Positions 1-6,987 are shown, numbered from the stretch's first letter. The stretch is DNA of 19,113 nucleotides from Desulfotignum sp. (GCA_021737445.1 JAIPDY010000039.1:1-19113); one strand, 5' to 3'. Notes: a model not told the origin generated them from the letters alone. Numbers and translations: made by a program.

Positions 1-14
1 TCGAATCGTTGTTC

Positions 15-68
15 ATGAAAGCCTTTCCTTTGTGAATTTGAGCGGTTCACTTTTGGAAAGGCTTTCAT
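15..68. repeat. Long two-tier inverted repeat
   Basis: Arms at 15-28 and 55-68 are perfect 14-bp reverse complements (ATGAAAGCCTTTCC / GGAAAGGCTTTCAT). Inside them a second stem, GTGAA at 32-36 with TTCAC at 46-50, closes a 9-nt loop. As RNA or extruded DNA this gives one long hairpin with a small T-rich internal loop. Eleven bases of the right arm recur at 1196-1206. It could be a palindromic repeat element, a mobile-element end or a processed RNA hairpin; the sequence alone does not decide. Confidence 0.7.
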
Positions 69-102
69 CATTTATTCCCGTAAATGTCAAACACTGGTGA
101 GT

Positions 103-124
103 CCCCCGGCAGAGCCGGGGGTTT
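103..124. terminator. GC-rich hairpin, terminator-like or REP-like
   Basis: An 8-bp perfect stem, CCCCCGGC (103-110) and GCCGGGGG (114-121), closes a 3-nt loop AGA and is followed by only three T. The stem is strong enough for a rho-independent terminator but the T tract is short. Such compact GC hairpins are also typical of REP elements and of the ends of IS200/IS605-type elements. No gene within the window ends into it. Confidence 0.45.
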
Positions 125-483
125 ACCTAAATGCAATTAGAAAAATGCTCGCATAATTTCTGATATCAAACAGTCAACATAAATTATCCGAAACAAAAAT
201 ATTCACAGCAGTGAAAAATAATGAATACCATTTCAAAGCTTGACTCTGCAACACGCTTTTTGAAACAGCCGGGCCAAAGAAGCATGTTCACCTATGTACA
301 ATAATGGACATGTCGCCTGCTGCCAGGTTGTATAGTACAGCAGATCATTTTTTCTTGGTTCAAGTGCCATCCAATTCGAATTCTTCCCAATAACAGCCTA
401 AATCCGGCCATTTAAAGCCCTTCAGAATATCAGCACCCCAGTAAATCATTGTCCTGTGTGAATCCAGTGGCCTATTTGGTACC

Positions 484-618
484 TTACCCGGCATGGCCGC
501 CCAGGGCCAGGGAGGCACCGATGCGGAGTTCATCGGAAGTGACCCCCGTGGTCTGGCCTGAGACGGAGACATCTGTGACGGAATCCCCGCACCCGGCCAT
601 GCCCGTTGCCAGAATCAT
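484..618 (-). pseudogene. Remnant of a LivJ/LivK-type ABC-transporter binding lipoprotein (N-terminus only)
   Basis: The minus-strand frame from ATG at 618 gives 44 residues before a stop at 484-486. It starts with a short hydrophobic stretch ending in a lipobox-like GMAGC, then a Ser/Thr-rich linker, then DELRIGASLALGGHAG. That last motif is the usual start of the mature domain of branched-chain amino-acid or related periplasmic ligand-binding proteins, normally 370-420 residues long. The frame stops exactly where a Tyr-Leu-Gly would be expected. The basic start of the signal peptide is in another frame upstream, and I find no continuation downstream. I therefore read it as a decayed gene fragment with at least one frameshift, probably not translated usefully. 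The family call rests on one motif plus the lipobox. Confidence 0.55.
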
Positions 619-831
619 GAGAAAAAAGGCTTGCTACGATCCATGCCGCAACCCCGGCCGCCCTGGATCTGTATCTGCTCTGAACTGCGATCCCAAAACC
701 CCTGTTTAACAGTGTAAAATCCGAGTCTACCAACAGCCGGGCGCCATGTCAATGTAAAGCTCGCCAGATCAGGCAGGAACGCCTTTTCTATAGATTTGGA
801 TGAACTGATATAGGAAAGGATACCGTCCGTA
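619..831. other. Spacer without recognisable gene
   Basis: Nothing with coding character is visible. A small palindrome (GGATACCGTCCGTATC, 818-833) lies near the 3' end of the 73-residue gene. It lacks a following T run in the direction of transcription, so I do not call it a terminator. Confidence 0.5.
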
Positions 832-1053
832 TCATCCCGCTTTTTTGCCGGGATGGGCTCTCAGGCGCTGGATCATATTCGTATTGGCCTTTCTGAGCTC
901 GCATATTGTGGGCTTTCTAATCTCGTAGAGCACATCTTCCATCTGCCCCATAATTTTGAGCATGCGGTCCAGCTTTTCATCGGAAGGTTTCTCATGTGAG
1001 AGGTTTCTCATAAAATTATACAATTGATTTTTCAATTCACCTAGTTTATCCAT
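832..1053 (-). CDS. Small hypothetical charged helical protein (73 aa)
   Basis: I do not recognise a family. The 73-residue product is soluble, rich in Lys, Arg, Glu and Met, and has a heptad-like helical pattern over about residues 1-55 (Leu/Met/Ile spaced by charged residues), so a small coiled-coil or helical-hairpin protein is likely. A single Cys at about residue 51 excludes an iron-sulfur site. The start is supported by AGGGAA just upstream of the ATG and by a very good sigma70-type promoter at 1101-1129, about 50 nt upstream. This is the main reason to believe the gene among the pseudogenes around it. A 7-bp inverted repeat (833-839 / 849-855) overlaps the stop codon but has no T tract. 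It is transcribed alone. Its neighbours are gene remnants, so it may be a recent arrival or a survivor. Confidence 0.55.
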   Translation of the reverse strand: MDKLGELKNQLYNFMRNLSHEKPSDEKLDRMLKIMGQMEDVLYEIRKPTICELRKANTNMIQRLRAHPGKKAG

Positions 1054-1100
1054 AGTTCCCTGAACCCACTTCTCTTTACCCGTTGAAATTTTTATATAAA

Positions 1101-1129
1101 ATTTAAGCCAAAACCCCGCTTTTTGTCAA
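1101..1129 (-). promoter_or_regulatory. Sigma70-type promoter for the 73-aa gene
   Basis: On the minus strand a perfect -35 box TTGACA (1129-1124) is followed by a 17-nt spacer and a -10 box TTAAAT (1106-1101), four of six matches. The sequence beyond it is very AT-rich. It points straight at the ATG at 1053, leaving a 5' untranslated region of roughly 40 nt. Confidence 0.6.
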
Positions 1130-1256
1130 GAAGAGAAAGCGAGCCGCAGCGGCAGGGCCAACGCACGTAATTGATGTACGGCCTCTATGCTTGTGAAGGC
1201 TTTCATTTATCCAACTTTCTGAAGATATTTCTGATCCATGGCTGCCTTGAATAGTT

Positions 1257-1478
1257 TTGTTTTTATGCTTCCTTTACCTGGTGGGATCGGTGCACCATGT
1301 GGCAGACATCTGCTTTGATTATTCTGCGCAAACTTATGGGGAAGCGGTCAGGGCCTGCGGCTCTGCCGATGATCTGTACATGGCATATTTCTACCGACAA
1401 TTTGAAATGATCCAGGCGGTCCGGCCTTTTGTGGTGGGCCATTTCGATCTGGTCCGATCAGGAAAAGGCCATCATTGA
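1257..1478 (+). pseudogene. Fragment of a PHP-family histidinol-phosphatase (HisJ/HisK type)
   Basis: The 73-residue frame reads VGSVHHVADICFDYS, then a stretch ending EMIQAVRPFVVGHFDLVR. Both match the middle of PHP-domain histidinol-phosphatases, which carry the metal-binding GSVHH segment and the VxGHxD segment about 55 residues apart. Those enzymes are around 260-280 residues long and hydrolyse histidinol phosphate in histidine synthesis. Here a TGA stop lies immediately upstream (1248-1250), so the first metal-binding HxHT part is missing. The similarity ends at LVR, about 8 codons before the stop. There is no ribosome binding site and the frame would start with TTG. This is a remnant, not a working enzyme. 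I am fairly sure of the family and sure of the truncation. Confidence 0.65.
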
Positions 1479-1587
1479 TGCCCATCTCCTATACCTTTCG
1501 GATACATCCCTTAAAAAGAAAATTTCCATGGCAATCAAAGACAATGTCAGTCAGGAAGATAGCCAGCATCTGAAATTGTCAAAATAA
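1450..1587 (+). pseudogene. Possible fragment of a PTS enzyme-I/PEP-utilising protein
   Basis: In the frame beginning TGG at 1450 there are 45 residues up to a TAA at 1585. The part EKAIIDAHLLYLSDTSLKKK resembles the helical region of PTS enzyme I and PtsP proteins, where a motif of the kind EAxIFxAHLxxLxDPxL is common. It starts just where the histidinol-phosphatase similarity stops, in another reading frame. The likely explanation is a deletion that joined two unrelated broken genes. The match is short and based on memory of the family pattern, so this call is tentative. Confidence 0.3.
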
Positions 1588-1701
1588 ACCAAAAACTTCC
1601 AAACCGAAGCTGAATTCTAGTATTTTGACCTATTTTTTGGCATTTTTACAACCTCATATTGAAAAATATCTTCCCGGTCTTCCAGTTCAATGCCTGCTCA
1701 A

Positions 1702-1752
1702 GTATCATTACCCCATGGCTGAAAGTTCATGGGATGAAAAATTTTATGATAC
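1702..1752. repeat. Nested inverted repeat downstream of the iron-sulfur flavoprotein gene
   Basis: GTATCAT (1702-1708) pairs with ATGATAC (1746-1752). Inside, CCCATG (1712-1717) pairs with CATGGG (1728-1733) around a 10-nt loop. It lies about 20 nt beyond the stop of the minus-strand flavoprotein gene, so it may form its transcript end, though there is no clean T tract. Apart from this structure the region 1588-1772 shows nothing I can identify. Confidence 0.35.
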
Positions 1753-1772
1753 AATCCCAAACCTGATTTCAG

Positions 1773-2408
1773 CTATCTTTGATTCTCCAGAATCGATCCC
1801 AGCATTTTTCCAATGCCTGTGGCGCTTTTTTGGGCTTCAATGCCGTATTCTTCGGGCCGGTTTGCCTGGGCCAGTTCTCTGGTTGTCAGGCCCATGTGCT
1901 TGTAAACATTGCCTGCGACACAATCATGGCCGCAGCCGCAGTCATAACACTGCTGATGGCCGGGGTCTGTAAATGTTGCGATGACTGCCATATGGTTGCT
2001 GCGCATCATCATTTCAATAAAGGAGGTGGCTTCTTTTTTCTCCTGGTCCCGGTCCAGCCCCACGGCAATCCCTAATTTTCCGGCAAGCGGGAAGGCGCAA
2101 TTATGCCGTAATGAAAATGTTCTTTCCCAGAAGGCATGGCCAATGGCATTCAACGTACCATAATAATTTCCGCCTCCGAAAACCAGCGCATCTGCCTGAA
2201 TTATTTTGTCCACAATTTTTCCAAAATCATCTTTCTGAACGCATGTGCCGGTCCGGGCGCATGTAAGACATCCAAGACACCCTTTAATGTTCAATTCAGC
2301 CAGATGAATCATTTCATATGTCACGCCGGATGCCTCAAGGATATCTTTTACAATTATTTTGGAATACGCCCCTTTTCTGCCGCTGCTGCTGATTCCGACC
2401 GCTTTCAT
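1773..2408 (-). CDS. Iron-sulfur flavoprotein (NADPH-dependent FMN reductase / flavodoxin-like fold)
   Basis: A 211-residue flavodoxin-fold protein. It opens with MKAVGISSSGRKG, the usual first strand and phosphate-binding loop for FMN in this family. At about residues 47-59 it has the compact cysteine cluster C-x2-C-x2-C-x5-C (GCLGCLTCARTGTC), typical of archaeal and bacterial iron-sulfur flavoproteins (Isf), which bind one [4Fe-4S] beside FMN and move electrons between ferredoxin and small acceptors. The GGGNYYGTL segment fits the second flavin loop. A second Cys/His-rich patch, QQCYDCGCGHDC, at about residues 159-170 might hold another metal and is less usual. I chose the ATG at 2408 because GGGAGG precedes it at good spacing; the frame upstream of it is low-complexity and has no such site. 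It is transcribed alone and divergently from the gene at 2755. The physiological electron partner cannot be read from context. Confidence 0.8.
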   Translation of the reverse strand: MKAVGISSSGRKGAYSKIIVKDILEASGVTYEMIHLAELNIKGCLGCLTCARTGTCVQKDDFGKIVDKIIQADALVFGGGNYYGTLNAIGHAFWERTFSLRHNCAFPLAGKLGIAVGLDRDQEKKEATSFIEMMMRSNHMAVIATFTDPGHQQCYDCGCGHDCVAGNVYKHMGLTTRELAQANRPEEYGIEAQKSATGIGKMLGSILENQR

Positions 2409-2754
2409 GTTGTATATCCTCCCTGTTTTGAATAAAAATACTAAATTGTTGAAACAAAAATAACATACCATTCTTATTTCGGAAACACTCAATTTTCCAC
2501 CCTTTGCCGGCGGCGGGTCAGTCAACAGGACAGGGAGGGCTGCGGTTAATAACCGTCTTCACATCAATTGAATCATCCTGGATGATGGAGTGGCGTTTAT
2601 TCAGAAGCCGTTTTCGATGGCGGACTTACTCTTTTTCCTGGGATGGCAATTTCTGGCTGCTGAAATTGAGGGCGGTCTTGTGTTGATTGCCATCAGACGA
2701 TGCTTATAGTATGGAAAATAAAACCAAAACAAATAGGAATGAAAGGATTTAACA
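2409..2754. other. Divergent intergenic region
   Basis: This 346-nt spacer separates two divergent genes. The right half holds a good plus-strand promoter (2683-2710). The left part near 2410-2490 is AT-rich and probably carries the promoter of the flavoprotein gene, but I see no clear -35/-10 pair. A TTGTT/AACAA palindrome at about 2442-2453 could be an operator. No coding frame here looks real. Confidence 0.5.
2683..2710 (+). promoter_or_regulatory. Sigma70-type promoter for the secreted 169-aa protein
   Basis: TTGATT (2683-2688) and TATAGT (2705-2710) are separated by 16 nt. The -10 matches consensus at five of six positions. Transcription would start near 2717, about 40 nt before the GTG start at 2755. 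Confidence 0.5.
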
Positions 2755-3264
2755 GTGGAGACGACCCTAAAACATTTTATAAACGCACTTTTTATTCTCG
2801 TTTTCCTCGCTGGGTCAGCAGTGGCCCTTGGCAACAAACCTGAACACGATATGGATGACCATGAAAAGGCCAGTATAGCAAGGATTGGAGACCTTATTCA
2901 TGAATCCGTAGTGGACGGTTATATGCTGGCGTATCATATTTTGGATCTTCGGGATCAAAAAACAGATGGAATGGATAAGGCGTCCATGGATAGAACCTAT
3001 GCCATGACAAACGAAAATATAGATAAACCACACCACCTTATGCTTTACATTATGGACAAGAATCATAAACTCATCTTAAAAGGCGAGGTTGGATTCCTGA
3101 TCAAAGACCCTGAAGGCAATTCCCAAAAAATAAAGGGAATTTATATGGACAGAGGATTTGGTGCAACCGCAGACATGAAAAATAAGGGGCTTTACACCAT
3201 AAAGACAAAAGCTATTATCAAAGGTAAGGAATTGCTGGATAAATTTGAGTACGAAATGGAGTAA
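2755..3264 (+). CDS. Secreted protein with Ig-like domain resembling periplasmic metal-tolerance proteins
   Basis: The 169-residue product has a signal peptide: a short basic start, a hydrophobic core at about residues 9-21, and a likely cut after AVA at 22-24. The N-terminal half (about 30-80) is helical and polar. The C-terminal half has alternating strands (HHLMLYIMD, LKGEVGFLIKDPEG, RGFGATADMKNKGLYTIKTK) in the pattern of Ig-like periplasmic domains such as CopC/YtkA/FixH-like proteins, with a His pair and several Met that could bind metal. The GTG start is chosen for its AAAGGA seven nt upstream and because it begins the signal peptide exactly. It converges on a methionine-rich secreted protein gene 17 nt away, which supports a shared role in copper or related metal handling. 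That role is inference; I cannot name the family. Confidence 0.7.
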   Translation: METTLKHFINALFILVFLAGSAVALGNKPEHDMDDHEKASIARIGDLIHESVVDGYMLAYHILDLRDQKTDGMDKASMDRTYAMTNENIDKPHHLMLYIMDKNHKLILKGEVGFLIKDPEGNSQKIKGIYMDRGFGATADMKNKGLYTIKTKAIIKGKELLDKFEYEME

Positions 3265-3281
3265 AACAACTATGGTAATTC

Positions 3282-3695
3282 TTAATTTTGGGAGTTTTCA
3301 AAATTCTGTATCATGGTCTGGCCTTCAGAAGGGGCCATTCCCATGCCCATATTCTGCATTTTCATCATCATGCCTTTTAAGCCTTCGTAATCAACAGAGA
3401 TTTCCGTTTCCTTTTTTAGGTTTAAGTTCTGGTCATATTTGTACAGCCTGTTTCCGATCATGACAACAACTCCACCATCTTGCGTGGCCACCATGGATTT
3501 GCTCATCATGCCCTTTCCCATGTGATCCCGGCCCATCATGCCCTGGCCTGACATTCCCTTATACCCCATCATGTCTTTACCGGACATCATCGTTCCCATT
3601 TTGCCTGTCTGATCATCGCTTGCCTGGGCAAAACAAATGCCGCCTGAAGTCAAAATAAATGCCGTTACGATTGCTATAATTGTTAATTTTCTCAT
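3282..3695 (-). CDS. Secreted methionine-rich protein, probable periplasmic copper binder
   Basis: The 137-residue product starts with a clear signal peptide (MRKLTIIAIVTAFILTSGG), with a likely cut after AQA at 23-25. The mature part of about 112 residues contains 21 Met. Twelve lie within residues 33-68 in repeats of the type MMGxxxM or GMMGRDHMG, and seven lie within 109-120. Between them is a small conserved-looking piece (about 76-105) with VVVMIGNRLYKYDQNLNL. Methionine clusters with Gly, His and Asp are the usual ligands for Cu(I) or Ag(I) in periplasmic copper-resistance proteins, so metal buffering is the best guess. A good AGGAGA lies 8 nt before the ATG. An imperfect palindrome at 3726-3742 upstream may be an operator. 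No catalytic motif is present. Confidence 0.75.
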   Translation of the reverse strand: MRKLTIIAIVTAFILTSGGICFAQASDDQTGKMGTMMSGKDMMGYKGMSGQGMMGRDHMGKGMMSKSMVATQDGGVVVMIGNRLYKYDQNLNLKKETEISVDYEGLKGMMMKMQNMGMGMAPSEGQTMIQNFENSQN

Positions 3696-3970
3696 GTTTT
3701 GATCTCCTTTTTTTAATGTTTTTGGATCTGTTCAGTTCAGATTTACGTTTTTTCATGAGGATTTCAATGAGGTGAATGCTGTATTTTGGGAGAAAAATTC
3801 ATGTATAACTGCTGGTGCCATAAAAATTTATCAGGTTTCCCAGCCGCCTGCGGGAAAAAAACGCCTGCATATCATTTCAGATCAGAATACAGGTTTCCCC
3901 CATTGCGATTTGTTTTTGCACTATATAAACAACATACTAAAGAAGTCCCCGGTTCAGGCCAGGGCGGCTG
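3696..3970. other. Spacer between the main operon and the Met-rich gene
   Basis: About 275 nt without a credible gene. It holds the upstream region of the Met-rich gene (including ATCTG and CAGAT half-sites at 3726-3742) and the end of the main operon. A possible weak terminator for that operon is listed at 3947-3964. Confidence 0.55.
3947..3964 (-). terminator. Weak terminator candidate at the end of the main operon
   Basis: Right after the last gene, the minus-strand transcript can pair CCCTGG (3964-3959) with CCGGGG (3952-3947), including one G-U pair, around a 6-nt loop. The following sequence (ACTTCTTTAG) is only partly T-rich, so termination may be inefficient or rho-dependent. Confidence 0.3.
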
Positions 3971-4969
3971 TCAGTCCCTGATCCGCTGCTTCAAAGCCCG
4001 GATGATGCCGGAACAGACCTGGTTGGCATCCGCCACCATGGCCACATCCGCCAGTTTCATCATGGTGGCGTTGGGGTTCTTGTTCACCGCAACGATGAAC
4101 CTTGCATCGGCCAGGGCAGCCGTGTGCTGGATGGCGCCGCTGACACCGAAGGAGAACAGCACCTTTGGCCGGATATGCTTGCCGGCCTGCCCCACCAGGG
4201 CTTCGGATGATACCCAGTCCGCATAGACCACGGGCCGGGTAGCTCCCACCTCTGCATGCAGCAGGTCTGCCAGGTCAAACAGCTTTCTGAATTTGCCCTT
4301 TGACCCCATGCCCCGTCCACCGGTGATGACGATATCCGCGGTTTCAATTTTCCGGGCCCGGGCCGGGTGCAGTTCTGATTTCAGGCACCGAACACGGGGG
4401 GAAGGCATGGTATCGGGCAGGGGAACGGGGATCACCTCTCCTTTTGCTTCATCATCATGGGGCAGTTCCTGGAAGGTGCCAGGCCGGATGGTGGCCATCT
4501 GGGGCCGGGTGTCAGGGGTGATGATCTTTGCGACAAGGTTGCCCCCAAAAGAGGGCGCCTTCTGTACCAGCTGGCCGTTTTCATCGATGTCCAGGTCAAT
4601 ACAATCCGCGGTCAGTCCGGTTTCCAGCTGTTTGGCCACCCTGGGGGCGATCTCCTGGCCGAACCGGGTGGCACCGATGAGCAGGGTTTCCGGTGCAAAT
4701 CTCCTGACCAGGGCAGTCAACAAAAAGGCATAGGATGCCACATTATAGGTCTTCAGGAACGGATCATCTGTGACATAGACCTTTTGTGCGCCATGGGCAA
4801 TGTATTCTTTGACATAGGCATCCACCTGGTCCCCGAACACCACGGCACACACTGTTGCATTGGTTTTTTCTGCCAGAACGCTGGCCCGGGCCAGGATCTG
4901 GAGGGTGACCCGGCTCTGGAAATAATTTCTGTAATCCGCCCATACCCAGATCTGTTTTTCCACACTCAT
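3971..4969 (-). CDS. etfA: Electron transfer flavoprotein alpha subunit, divergent type (partner of the acyl-CoA dehydrogenase)
   Basis: A 332-residue EtfA. The N-terminal domain has the Rossmann-like ETF fold; the C-terminal FAD domain includes GGRGMGSKGKF, VGQAGKHIRPKVLFSFGVSG and AIQHTA, the usual FAD-binding segments. Two places differ from common EtfA. The RxxVDAG region reads RPVVYADWVSS, and the normally conserved NKDPEAPIF...GIVGD segment reads NKNPNATMMKLADVAMVAD, so FAD environment or partner contacts may differ. Its ATG overlaps the stop of the preceding etfB by four bases (ATGA), a sign of translational coupling. Together with that EtfB it should form the heterodimer that takes electrons from, or gives them to, the acyl-CoA dehydrogenase encoded just upstream. 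It is the last gene of the cluster. Family assignment is secure; bifurcating or non-bifurcating function is not settled. Confidence 0.9.
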   Translation of the reverse strand: MSVEKQIWVWADYRNYFQSRVTLQILARASVLAEKTNATVCAVVFGDQVDAYVKEYIAHGAQKVYVTDDPFLKTYNVASYAFLLTALVRRFAPETLLIGATRFGQEIAPRVAKQLETGLTADCIDLDIDENGQLVQKAPSFGGNLVAKIITPDTRPQMATIRPGTFQELPHDDEAKGEVIPVPLPDTMPSPRVRCLKSELHPARARKIETADIVITGGRGMGSKGKFRKLFDLADLLHAEVGATRPVVYADWVSSEALVGQAGKHIRPKVLFSFGVSGAIQHTAALADARFIVAVNKNPNATMMKLADVAMVADANQVCSGIIRALKQRIRD

Positions 4970-5823
4970 ACGTCCCCTTCATGGTCATGGGTTTTCAGAT
5001 CTTTTCCCATGGCACTGGAAATAATTTTTCCATAGTCGTCAAACAGGGTGTCCACCATTTTTTTCACAGCACCTGTTAACACCCGGTTTTCCTTTCGGGT
5101 GACCGGGGAATACACATCAATGATTTTTGTGGGAGAGGATGTCAGGGCGTTGAAATCCTTGTTGAGCCCCAGTGCCGTGCCGTCCATAATCCGGATATCA
5201 CCGGCGTTGAATGCCGCTTCCACACCGCCCAGGGGTACATACCGGGGGGTATACAGATCAGATTCATCGGCATGGTCGATGGTCACAAGCCCGGGCAGGT
5301 CCATCTCCATCAATTCCATGAAATCATCCACATGCCGCTCCACCCGGATGCAGTCATGGACCAGTTCCAGGCGGCGGGCATATCCGATAGCCGGGATGTC
5401 CAGTTCTTCCGCCAGCTGGGGTCCCACCTGGGCGGTCTCACTGTCACTGGACATGGCGCCGCACAGGATCAGGCCGGCATCCGGACAGTGATCTGTGATA
5501 AATTTTCCCAGGATAAAGGCGGTCATGCAGGTATCGGCCCCTGCCATGCGCGGGTCTGTGAGCAAGACCCCCTGGTCTGCTCCCAGGGCTTTTGCCTCAT
5601 ACAAAATTTCTTCGGCCATGGGCGGTCCCATGGAAACCGCGGTGATACTGGCCTGGTTTTTTCCCATACCCGCCTTTATCTGCAATGCTGCCTCCAGGGC
5701 GCGCCGGGCAGAAGGATCCATCATGCCCTGGGCGGTTTCCCGTTTCAGGGTCCCGGTTTTCGCATCCCAGGGCAGTTCCGATACCATGGGAACCTGTTTG
5801 ATGCACACAATGATATGTAACAT
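4966..5823 (-). CDS. etfB: Electron transfer flavoprotein beta subunit, bifurcating-like type
   Basis: A 285-residue EtfB beginning MLHIIVCIKQVP, the standard start of the family. Several features resemble the EtfB of bifurcating systems such as butyryl-CoA or caffeyl-CoA dehydrogenase complexes: GTLKRE and MDPSARRALEAALQIK near the N-terminus, VSMGPPMAEEILYEAKALGAD, AGADTCMTAF, and SETAQVGPQLAEEL (around residues 126-139), where bifurcating proteins have DGDTAQVGP. The later YTPRYVPLGGVEAAF and SSPTKII segments also follow that group. The start at 5823 has AAGG eight bases upstream. It follows the acyl-CoA dehydrogenase gene by 21 nt and overlaps etfA, giving an acd-etfB-etfA order as in known bifurcating acyl-CoA dehydrogenase operons. 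The subgroup call is from motif memory and would need a tree. Confidence 0.9.
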   Translation of the reverse strand: MLHIIVCIKQVPMVSELPWDAKTGTLKRETAQGMMDPSARRALEAALQIKAGMGKNQASITAVSMGPPMAEEILYEAKALGADQGVLLTDPRMAGADTCMTAFILGKFITDHCPDAGLILCGAMSSDSETAQVGPQLAEELDIPAIGYARRLELVHDCIRVERHVDDFMELMEMDLPGLVTIDHADESDLYTPRYVPLGGVEAAFNAGDIRIMDGTALGLNKDFNALTSSPTKIIDVYSPVTRKENRVLTGAVKKMVDTLFDDYGKIISSAMGKDLKTHDHEGDV

Positions 5824-5844
5824 ACAAAATGCCTTTATTTGTTA

Positions 5845-6987
5845 TCAGGTGGGCCGGGTCAGAATATCCCTGGCAATGACCATGCGCTGGATTTCACTGG
5901 TGCCTTCATAGATTTCAGTGACCTTGGCATCCCTGAAATACCGCTCCACGTCGTACTCTCTGCTGTAGCCGTACCCCCCGTGGATCTGCACCGCCAAGTT
6001 CGTCACCATCCCTGCCGTGGTGCTGCAGTGGAGCTTGGCCATGGCAGCTTCGGCAGAAAAGGGCCTGCCGCTGTCTTTGCGGGCTGCGGCCCGGTAGAGC
6101 AGAAGCTGTGATGCATCGATTTGGACCGCCATGTCAGCCAGATAGTTCTGGATGGTCTGGAACCGGGAGATGGGCTGTTTGAACTGCTGACGGGCTTTGG
6201 CATAGGATACCGATTCATCAAACGCGGCCCGGGCAATGCCCAAAGCCTGGGCAGCAATACCGATACGTCCGGTATCAAGGGCGGACAGCCCGATTTTCAA
6301 TCCCTGGCCAATGGTTCCCAGGCAGTGGTCTGCCGGAATGGCACAGTCTTCAAAAAACAGAGATGCCACCGGGTTGGCCCGCATGCCGCACAGATCCTCA
6401 ATCTCCCCCACGGAAAAACCAGGGGTGTGGTTTTCCACGATAAATACAGAGGATTGGGCAGGATCGGTTTCAGATACGGCAAAGACCAGAATGGTGCTGC
6501 AGATGCCGCCGTTGGTCACAAAAATCTTGGTGCCGTTGAGGATAAATCCGTGGTCTGTCTTCCGGGCCACGGTCTCCACCCCGCCGGCATCGGAGCCGGC
6601 ATTGGCTTCGGTGAGGCAAAAAGCGCCGATACTGTCACCGGCCGCCATGGGCGGGACAAACTGCTGCTGCTGCTCCCTGGTGCCGAACCTGAGAATGGGA
6701 TAGATCCCCACACTGTTGTGCACGGTGATGCACAGGCCCAAGGCTGCAGATACCCGGGAGATCTCCTCCACCACAATGGCGTAGCTGATGGTGTCCAGAC
6801 CGGCCCCGCCCAGATGGGTTGGTGTCTGAAGGCCAAAATAGTGCAGCGGTTTCATCTTTTTTATGAGATCTTCGGGAAACCCCGGTCCTTTGTCCATCTC
6901 CGCTGCCCTGTGCCGGATCTCATTTTCCGCAAATTCCTGCACGGTCTTGCGGATGAGCTGATGTTTCATGCAGGGATTAAAATCCAT
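5845..6987 (-). CDS. Acyl-CoA dehydrogenase (short-chain type)
   Basis: A 380-residue FAD enzyme of the acyl-CoA dehydrogenase family, full length. It has the flavin/substrate signature GAFCLTEANAGSDAGG, the middle beta domain (TKIFVTNGG), and the C-terminal signature IHGGYGYSREYDVERYFRDA followed by EIYEGTSEIQR. The Glu of YEGT (about residue 361) is the expected catalytic base in short- and medium-chain enzymes. It would catalyse alpha-beta dehydrogenation of an acyl-CoA in the cytoplasm, or the reverse reduction if coupled to the adjacent ETF. Chain length and substrate cannot be read with certainty; the organisation resembles butyryl-CoA dehydrogenase operons. I prefer the ATG at 6987 over 6993 because AAAGGA sits six bases before the former and abuts the latter. 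It lies between an iron alcohol dehydrogenase (32-nt gap) and etfB (21-nt gap). Confidence 0.92.
   Translation of the reverse strand: MDFNPCMKHQLIRKTVQEFAENEIRHRAAEMDKGPGFPEDLIKKMKPLHYFGLQTPTHLGGAGLDTISYAIVVEEISRVSAALGLCITVHNSVGIYPILRFGTREQQQQFVPPMAAGDSIGAFCLTEANAGSDAGGVETVARKTDHGFILNGTKIFVTNGGICSTILVFAVSETDPAQSSVFIVENHTPGFSVGEIEDLCGMRANPVASLFFEDCAIPADHCLGTIGQGLKIGLSALDTGRIGIAAQALGIARAAFDESVSYAKARQQFKQPISRFQTIQNYLADMAVQIDASQLLLYRAAARKDSGRPFSAEAAMAKLHCSTTAGMVTNLAVQIHGGYGYSREYDVERYFRDAKVTEIYEGTSEIQRMVIARDILTRPT

Larger units (their letters stand above)
1..483. other. Non-coding stretch with two hairpins
   Basis: I see no credible gene here. The open frames present are short, lack ribosome binding sites and resemble nothing I know. 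Two inverted repeats (15-68 and 103-121) are listed separately. A weaker one (317-322 with 338-343, loop of 15, then six T) could be a plus-strand terminator, but no plus-strand gene precedes it. The part from about 360 to 483 may contain further decayed sequence of the binding-protein remnant at 484-618. Confidence 0.6.

Noticed and set aside
317..353. Possible plus-strand terminator (CTGCTG/CAGCAG plus six T)
   Set aside because: The loop is 15 nt, the stem only 6 bp, and no plus-strand gene lies upstream.
530..733. Minus-strand 67-codon frame
   Set aside because: It overlaps the binding-protein remnant in another frame and is Arg/Gly/His-rich, as expected of a shadow frame.
833..855. Inverted repeat at the end of the 73-aa gene as terminator
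   Set aside because: It lies within the last codons and is followed by no T tract in the direction of transcription.
1625..1972. Plus-strand open frame of 115 codons beginning with TTG
   Set aside because: Its second half is antisense to the iron-sulfur flavoprotein gene, it lacks a ribosome binding site, and the first half resembles nothing I know. It could hide more gene debris but I cannot support a call.
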